DNA of 64,000 bases. Origin: Ensifer adhaerens. Lineage in GTDB: Bacteria; Pseudomonadota; Alphaproteobacteria; Rhizobiales; Rhizobiaceae. The DNA lies in NCBI RefSeq assembly GCF_002940685.1, contig NZ_PNFP01000012.1, positions 62,001 through 126,000 of the forward strand. The letters are read 5' to 3'. Each line of letters begins with the position of its first letter. Within the stretch, counting starts at the first letter, position 1. This document shows, one piece after another, positions 59,323-64,000 of the stretch. The notes beneath the pieces are model-generated. The model did not search any database. It had not been told where the DNA came from and saw only the letters and a program-made list of their open reading frames with translations. The position numbers were made by a program, and so were the translations under genes.

Positions 59323-61209
59323 CTACTCTGCGATCAGGTCGAGCGGGGACAGTCCCCCTTGGGCTCGCCGAAGTCGGTCGCGCGCTGTGACCTCATCGAG
59401 AAAGATAGGGCGAAGCGCCGCGGCACCAAGAAGCCCGCGCAGGCGAAGCTCCTCGATCGCGCCGAAATGCGAGGCGGCGATCTTGCCCAGCCAGAACGGT
59501 TCGAGGCTGCCGCCGTCGGCAAGATGATCGAGGAGCTGCAACAGGCCGCGCAGGTAGATCGCATCCTTGACCAGCCCGCCACCGCGGTAGATGCGCAGCG
59601 TGATGTTGAAGGCCTCGGCGGCGGCGAAGCCGTGACCGTCGACGAGCAGCCGGTAGGTCTGCGGGAACGGCGCGCCGTCGAGCATGGCCGCGCAGCCGAC
59701 GACCCTTGCTGCAAGCACGCGCAACCGGTCCGCGGTCATGCCGGCGCTCAGATACTCGGCAAACACGGCAAGCCCCTCCTGCATGCCCTCGTAACCGGCA
59801 AGCCCGGAGCGGAGGATCCGCAGCCCCTGGGCCGAGCCATTGAAATAGGTCAGCAGGTGCACGCCGATCTCGTGGTTGAGCAGCGCCTCGACGCGGTCGG
59901 CGTTAAGCGCGGAGCTTCTCGCGATCAGCAATTGACCGCGTGATACGAGCAGGCCGGCCGGCAGGTCGTCACGAATGTCGACGGAGGCCGAAAAGTCGGC
60001 CGACTGGCGCCGATAGGCCGCTATCATCGCCTGGGCGCGATCCCTTATGTAGCCGCAGTCGCGCGTTTCTGCGGTTGACGACGACGCGTCGCGATCGGGT
60101 GCCGTGCGCGCAAGGATGTCGGAAGCGGCGTCGTGAAGCGTGGCCTCCACCGGGCCGTAGAGCGCGCGGCCGAACTCGACGAACTTGCGGGTCTCCCGCG
60201 CCGAGATCATCGACAGCTGCAGATCGACCTCCTGCTGCTTCTCCCGATAGAGGGCATAGAGCAGGGGATCTTCGAGATGTTCGAAGTTGAGCGAGAAGAG
60301 CTTTCGCTTGGCCGTTTCGATCTGCAGCGTCAGCGGCCGATAATAGAGGCGCGGGCTCTTGGAAAAGCCGCCAGAGGCGAATTCCGTCCAGGCGGTCTCG
60401 GCGTTGATTGGCGTCACCGCCAGCAGGAAATCGAAGCCCGAGGCGATCTCGTCGATGCCGCGGTCGGCGCGCACGACGGCATCGACGAAGGCCTTTCGCC
60501 CGAAGGCACGGTGCGTCGGCAGCCGGAAATTGTCCGACGTTGCACGGGCGAAGGCAGCGACGGCCCTGAGCCCCGCGTCGAAGACGCTCGCGACCAGCCG
60601 CTCGCGCAGTTGCGGATAGACGCGCCGCGTGCCCGGTTCGCAATAGATCGGTGCGAAACGCACCGTGAGGTGGGGATAGTCGAGTGTCAGGGCGGCCTTT
60701 TGGCCTGCCGTCGTCGCCGGCGGGCGCTCGACGAGCGTCACATGCGGCGTGCGGAATTTTCCTTCGATCGTTGCCGCCGTCTCGATCAGCGCCTTTGCGG
60801 CGACCTGCTCGGCGGCGCGTGCGCCGGCGACGACCTCGATCAGGAAGGGCGGCAGGAAAGGCGCGTCCTTGGCCGGCGGATCGTCGCTTTCGAGCTCGCC
60901 GAATTCGAGCACGATGAAAAGGCCGAGGCGTTGCTCGATCACCCGCCCGACGCGTTCGATGATCGCGCTCGCGATGTCGATGTCGGGCGCCAGCAGATAG
61001 GCGGCGTTCGCCTGGGCGATGTCGCGCGCCACCGGCTGCTGGTTGTCGGCAGCGATGTGCACGCAGAGGAACGGAACGAGGCGGTCGATGTGCAGCCGCC
61101 CGCCCTCGCCGAAATCCCGCCGCACGGCGCGGCCATCCGTCAGCCGGCCCATGGCTTCATCGAGCCACGCCGGGGCGGGGTCGCCGGGCATCGCTTCTCG
61201 CTCCGTCAT
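59323..61209 (-). CDS. DUF1704 / QEGLA-motif putative metallopeptidase (MATCAP-like family)
   Basis: Protein of 628 aa. The C-terminal half has a zinc-peptidase-like HExxxH (His446 to His451, NHEIGVHLL) and, 26 residues later, the QEGLA motif (477-481) whose Glu478 could be the third ligand. DUF1704 includes the eukaryotic tubulin carboxypeptidases MATCAP; that family link is known, while activity here is inferred. The N-terminal third has a separate domain (ANAAYLLAPDIDIASAIIER). Annotated relatives are called flavohemoglobin expression-modulating proteins, but no flavohemoglobin is nearby. The ATG at 61209 overlaps the amidohydrolase stop by 4 bp. Confidence 0.85.
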   Translation of the reverse strand: MTEREAMPGDPAPAWLDEAMGRLTDGRAVRRDFGEGGRLHIDRLVPFLCVHIAADNQQPVARDIAQANAAYLLAPDIDIASAIIERVGRVIEQRLGLFIVLEFGELESDDPPAKDAPFLPPFLIEVVAGARAAEQVAAKALIETAATIEGKFRTPHVTLVERPPATTAGQKAALTLDYPHLTVRFAPIYCEPGTRRVYPQLRERLVASVFDAGLRAVAAFARATSDNFRLPTHRAFGRKAFVDAVVRADRGIDEIASGFDFLLAVTPINAETAWTEFASGGFSKSPRLYYRPLTLQIETAKRKLFSLNFEHLEDPLLYALYREKQQEVDLQLSMISARETRKFVEFGRALYGPVEATLHDAASDILARTAPDRDASSSTAETRDCGYIRDRAQAMIAAYRRQSADFSASVDIRDDLPAGLLVSRGQLLIARSSALNADRVEALLNHEIGVHLLTYFNGSAQGLRILRSGLAGYEGMQEGLAVFAEYLSAGMTADRLRVLAARVVGCAAMLDGAPFPQTYRLLVDGHGFAAAEAFNITLRIYRGGGLVKDAIYLRGLLQLLDHLADGGSLEPFWLGKIAASHFGAIEELRLRGLLGAAALRPIFLDEVTARDRLRRAQGGLSPLDLIAE

Positions 61210-62030
61210 CGCTGCCTCGCCAGGGCTTCTGTCAGCACCGGAACCAGAGACGAGACCAGCGCCCGCAGCGCCCGCAACGCCTCGATGTCCGGCTTGCCGG
61301 TCCATTCGTCCATGAAGGTCTTCTTGAACTCGATCGCGATGGCGCAGCCGGTCTCGGGGAAATGCTCATGGATGAAGCGCGTCTGCTCTCCGCGTCCCTG
61401 AAAGGCGACGTTCTCGCGCACATCCAGCGGCCGGCCGTCGATATGGGCGCTGCCGAGCGCCGACATTGCCGTATCGACGACGCCGGCCCATCTGAGCCGG
61501 TCCATCGAGGCGGTGCCGATATTGATGTCCGGGGCCTCGTCCGCGGCGGCGGGCGCGGCCTCCGGCCCCTGTCGCCTGTGGTTGTAGCTGTGCACGTCGA
61601 GCACGACGAAACGCCGGTGGCGGCGCTCGATCGCCGCCAGCATGGAATGCAGCATGGCGTAGTATTCGTCATGCACGGCAAGAGAGGTTTCGATCATGCC
61701 TGCGGGCGGATGGTCTCGCCAGACCGAAAGGCCCCAGGCCTGCGCGGGTTGGAGATAGATGGCGCCGGTGCGGGCGCGGTTGAGATCGACCTCGAAGCGG
61801 GACGTGTGAGCGACGATGCGATTGGAAAGATCCCGAATGATGAACTCGGTGAACGGATCCTCCTCGCGCAGCCTTTCCTCGTCCGTCAGCGCCGTGAGCG
61901 CGCGGGTGTCACTGCGCATGGCGTGCCCATTGTGGATCGCGGTGCCGACGATCGGGCCATCGCCGCGATGCACGGTCCACCAGGCGGCGTCGGTGGGGGA
62001 ACGGAGCAGTTCCGTCGGCTCGCCTTGCAT
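61206..62030 (-). CDS. N-formylglutamate amidohydrolase family protein
   Basis: Metal-dependent hydrolase family protein, 274 aa. Family features are VGTAIHNGHAMRS near the N-terminus, LTDEERLREEDPFTEFIIRD, FVVLDVHSYNHRRQG and CAIAIEFKKTFMDEWTGKPD. True N-formylglutamate hydrolases belong to histidine degradation, but no hut genes are present, so the substrate is probably another N-acyl or isopeptide-linked glutamate. The ATG at 62030 is used because the upstream extension (to 62132) lies in noncoding-like sequence. First gene of the three-gene operon. Confidence 0.88.
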   Translation of the reverse strand: MQGEPTELLRSPTDAAWWTVHRGDGPIVGTAIHNGHAMRSDTRALTALTDEERLREEDPFTEFIIRDLSNRIVAHTSRFEVDLNRARTGAIYLQPAQAWGLSVWRDHPPAGMIETSLAVHDEYYAMLHSMLAAIERRHRRFVVLDVHSYNHRRQGPEAAPAAADEAPDINIGTASMDRLRWAGVVDTAMSALGSAHIDGRPLDVRENVAFQGRGEQTRFIHEHFPETGCAIAIEFKKTFMDEWTGKPDIEALRALRALVSSLVPVLTEALARQR

Positions 62031-62157
62031 GTTCGCTCCCGCCTTCCCTCGCTCTGATCGCTTCAGGGGCAACTCCCTGAAAGGCCCAAGGGTTCCGGAG
62101 CTGAAGAAAATTCCGGGGCGGTCGAGGCACAAGGTCGCCCGGGTCGGGCAGCCGGGC

Positions 62158-63057
62158 TCAGCGTTTCGACGGACCGAGTTCGCCGAGGATCCACTGGCGG
62201 AAGGCGCTGATCTTCGGCGAATTGCGACGGCTTTCCGGATAGACCAGCCAATAGGCCTGGCTATCGTCGCAAAGGAGATCGAAGGGCTGGATCAGCCGTC
62301 CGTCGGCGAGTTCCGCGGCAAAGAAGGCCGGCGTCAGGATCGCCACGCCCTGTCCGGCCGTCGCCGCATTTCCCTCATAAACCTGCGCGCCCATGCTCGC
62401 GCCGGGCCGGCTCGCAAGCCCCTCCACCGGCACGTTGGCGGCAGCAAACCATCGCGCCCACCAGGGGTCGCCGGGGTCGAGAAGCGGCAGCCGCAGGAGG
62501 TCGGCGGGTTCCTTTACGCCGCCGATGCTGGCCGCAAGGCCGGGGCTCAGCATCGGTGCGAAGTCGGCGTTGATCAGCCGGTGGGCCACAAGCCCGGGCC
62601 AGTCGCCGCGGCCCGAGCGAATGCCGATATCGACCTCCTCGCGGCTGAAGTCGACCAGATGCGGGTCCGTCTGAAGGCGGACTGCAAGCGAGGGATGGGC
62701 GATCTGGAAGGAGCCGAGGCGGCGCGCCAGCCAGTTGGACGCGAAGGTCGCGATCGTGCTGATGACCAGCGTTCCCTGGGCGCCGCCGCGGGCCGAGACA
62801 TAGGCCTCGCTCAACTGCTCGAAGACCTGGGTGACCACGGGTGCGAGCCGTTGCCCGACCTCGGTCAGCGCGATCTGGCGCGGGCGGCGCAAGAAGAGCG
62901 GCGCGCCGATCCGATCCTCGAGCACCTTGATCTGATAGCTCACCGCCGCCTGCGTCATGCCGAGCTCGCTTGCGGCATTGGTGAAACTTCCGTGTCGGGC
63001 AACCGCCTCGAAGACGCGTATCGCCGTCAATGGGGGGAGCGGAAGTGTCTTATGCAT
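62158..63057 (-). CDS. LysR-family regulator (GcvA-like)
   Basis: Regulator of 299 aa. The opening LPPLTAIRVFEAVARHGSFT, then ASELGMTQAAVSYQIKVLEDRIGAPLFLRRPRQIALTEVGQRL, is characteristic of GcvA/AmpR-type LysR proteins, followed by the effector domain. It is upstream of and on the same strand as the amidohydrolase/DUF1704/ATP-grasp operon (127-bp gap) and divergent from a DUF1127 gene. Confidence 0.93.
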   Translation of the reverse strand: MHKTLPLPPLTAIRVFEAVARHGSFTNAASELGMTQAAVSYQIKVLEDRIGAPLFLRRPRQIALTEVGQRLAPVVTQVFEQLSEAYVSARGGAQGTLVISTIATFASNWLARRLGSFQIAHPSLAVRLQTDPHLVDFSREEVDIGIRSGRGDWPGLVAHRLINADFAPMLSPGLAASIGGVKEPADLLRLPLLDPGDPWWARWFAAANVPVEGLASRPGASMGAQVYEGNAATAGQGVAILTPAFFAAELADGRLIQPFDLLCDDSQAYWLVYPESRRNSPKISAFRQWILGELGPSKR

Positions 63058-63163
63058 TAAATGGCCTTATGTATGATGACCGATATTCGATTGGAAGGTG
63101 AGGCCGCTCATCACCATTTTCAAGGTCCGTCCATTAGACGGATTGATGAAGAGGATGACGGCT

Positions 63164-63358
63164 ATGACAACCATTGAAGTACGTAGTTTTTCGTCGACAA
63201 ATGCTTTTTCCACCGGTTCCTGGCTGGCGCACCTGTTCGCGCGGAAGAGCCGGGCGGCCGACGTCGTCGACGTCAGAAACCTTTCGGATCACCTGAAGCG
63301 GGATATGGGCTTTCTCGACGGCAACCGCCCCGAGGGCGACGACCTCCCGACCGCTTGA
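63164..63358 (+). CDS. DUF1127-like small protein (64 aa)
   Basis: Short protein with the DUF1127 C-terminal pattern (VDVRNLSDHLKRDMGFLDG). Of several in-frame ATGs, the one at 63164 is preferred because AAGAGG lies 10 bases upstream. It is divergent from the GcvA-like LysR gene, a pairing seen in other rhizobia, and may be its target. A 14-bp hairpin follows 6 bp after the stop. Confidence 0.8.
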   Translation: MTTIEVRSFSSTNAFSTGSWLAHLFARKSRAADVVDVRNLSDHLKRDMGFLDGNRPEGDDLPTA

Positions 63359-63363
63359 TTTTA

Positions 63364-63399
63364 GAAGACCCGGGCGAGCCTCCCATCGCCCGGGTCTTC
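63364..63399 (+). terminator. Hairpin terminator after the DUF1127-like gene
   Basis: GAAGACCCGGGCGA (63364-63377) pairs perfectly with TCGCCCGGGTCTTC (63386-63399) around an 8-nt loop. No T-run follows, but strength and position support termination. Confidence 0.7.
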
Positions 63400-63554
63400 C
63401 CACGCCTGCGACGCAGCGTCGTCGCCGCGGCGGAGCAGTTTTCCACGACCCGCCCGCTCTTTGGGTCAGAATTCCTTTAATCTACAATTTAAGTGGATAA
63501 TCTCGGCGGTGTTCGGTCGACGCAGGTTTGCGCTGGCCGCCCGAGATGAGGTCC

Positions 63555-63770
63555 ATGATGAGCATGCTGCGGCAATATGAGCGTTTGAGTGCGATCCGCG
63601 AGGTCCTGCAGGGCCGGCTGGAACTGCACGAGGCGCGCGACTGTTTTGGTTTCGACGATATCGAGGACGGCACGGTCCATGAGCTCAAGGACCGCATTGC
63701 CGAGCTCTCCGAGGAGATCTCGGCCTTGAGAAGCCGCTGCGACCGCTACCAAAGTTTCGGCCGCCAGTGA
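63555..63770 (+). CDS. Small hypothetical protein with predicted coiled coil (71 aa)
   Basis: Not assigned to a family. MMSMLRQYERLSAIREVLQGRLELHEA is followed by DDIEDGTVHELKDRIAELSEEISALRSRCDR, a heptad-like helical stretch. Heptad spacing and acidic/basic alternation suggest a real product rather than the antisense frame at 63489-63782. AGG five bases before the ATG at 63555 decides among neighbouring ATGs. Confidence 0.6.
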   Translation: MMSMLRQYERLSAIREVLQGRLELHEARDCFGFDDIEDGTVHELKDRIAELSEEISALRSRCDRYQSFGRQ

Positions 63771-63846
63771 CCGGCGCGCCAATGATTACCTCGTCATTGA
63801 TTACCCCTGATGACGGCGGCACGCCGTCGATGAATGGATCATCCCC

Positions 63847-64000
63847 ATGACCTTGCATGTGAATTCCCGCGTCGCAGACTATGCGATCAATCCGCTTTTT
63901 CTCGAGCGCTGGTCCCCGCGCGCCTATTCGGGTGCTGAGATTTCCGAGCCGGAACTGTTCGAGATCCTCGAGGCTGCCCGCTGGGCGCCGTCGGCCTACA
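63847..64000 (+). CDS. Nitroreductase-family protein, N-terminal part (cut by window end)
   Basis: The first 51 residues match the start of flavin-dependent nitroreductases: NPLFLERWSPRAYSG, SEPELFEILEAARWAPSAY, the segment that contacts FMN. The remainder is beyond base 64000. The ATG at 63847 begins the recognisable protein; the preceding gene ends 76 bp upstream. Confidence 0.85.
   Translation, partial: MTLHVNSRVADYAINPLFLERWSPRAYSGAEISEPELFEILEAARWAPSAY

Noticed and set aside
61206-62030. Histidine-degradation enzyme HutG
   Set aside because: No hut genes occur in the window and the gene is coupled to DUF1704, so a histidine pathway role is not supported.

Overview
The window is GC-rich, gene-dense DNA typical of an alphaproteobacterium of the Rhizobiaceae, most like Ensifer/Sinorhizobium. 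The support is gene content: a hydroxyproline (hyp-type) locus, an alpha-galactoside (agp/melA-type) locus built on an oligopeptide-style ABC transporter, thiOSGE behind a TPP riboswitch, a bioBFDAZ operon with a BioR-type box, and two DUF1127 mini-proteins. The catabolic content and ABC transporters would suit a megaplasmid or chromid, but no replicon gene is present, so this is inference. No tRNA, rRNA, insertion sequence, phage gene or CRISPR array was seen.

Layout. (1) 1-9935: a minus-strand operon for unsaturated uronides (GH105 hydrolase, KduI, an unassigned 828-aa protein, a sugar ABC transporter cut by the left edge) with a divergent LacI regulator. (2) 9952-21910: a hydroxyproline region. 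One seven-gene minus-strand operon encodes an amino-acid ABC transporter, an FAD oxidoreductase, a 4-hydroxyproline epimerase and an aconitase-X dehydratase. Separate units encode the semialdehyde dehydrogenase, a pyrroline-carboxylate reductase, the deaminase and the GntR regulator. GTATAC and TTGTCGACAA elements recur in its promoters. (3) 22171-23895: DUF1127, GNAT and EVE-domain genes. (4) 23908-33989: AraC regulator, GH4 glycosidase, four Opp-like transporter genes and melA. (5) 34103-38969: a two-component system, a patatin-like lipoprotein and a GH25 lipoprotein. (6) 39135-46673: a radical-SAM gene translationally coupled to a very large protein with the architecture of eukaryotic soluble adenylyl cyclase, and a divergent Tat-type lipoprotein amidohydrolase. 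(7) 46695-54991: thiOSGE and bioBFDAZ, transcribed divergently from a shared 700-bp control region. (8) 55247-58160: two SnoaL-like paralogues flanking a quinone oxidoreductase, with a divergent LysR gene. (9) 58271-64000: an N-formylglutamate amidohydrolase / DUF1704 (QEGLA, HExxxH) / GshB-like ATP-grasp operon downstream of a LysR gene, then small genes and the start of a nitroreductase.

How they work together. Most modules couple uptake to degradation, each with its own regulator. Many gene junctions are 4-bp ATGA overlaps, implying translational coupling (GH105-kduI-828aa, epimerase-AcnX, RR-HK, cyclase-rSAM, thiO-thiS, thiG-thiE, all four bio junctions, FGase-DUF1704). The three ABC loci share an intercistronic hairpin just after the binding-protein gene.

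The strongest candidates for undescribed biology are the soluble-adenylyl-cyclase-like/radical-SAM/lipoprotein-amidohydrolase locus and the FGase/DUF1704/ATP-grasp operon. The paired inverted BioR-like boxes that may co-regulate thiamin and biotin genes, and the unassigned 828-aa protein of the uronide operon, come next.
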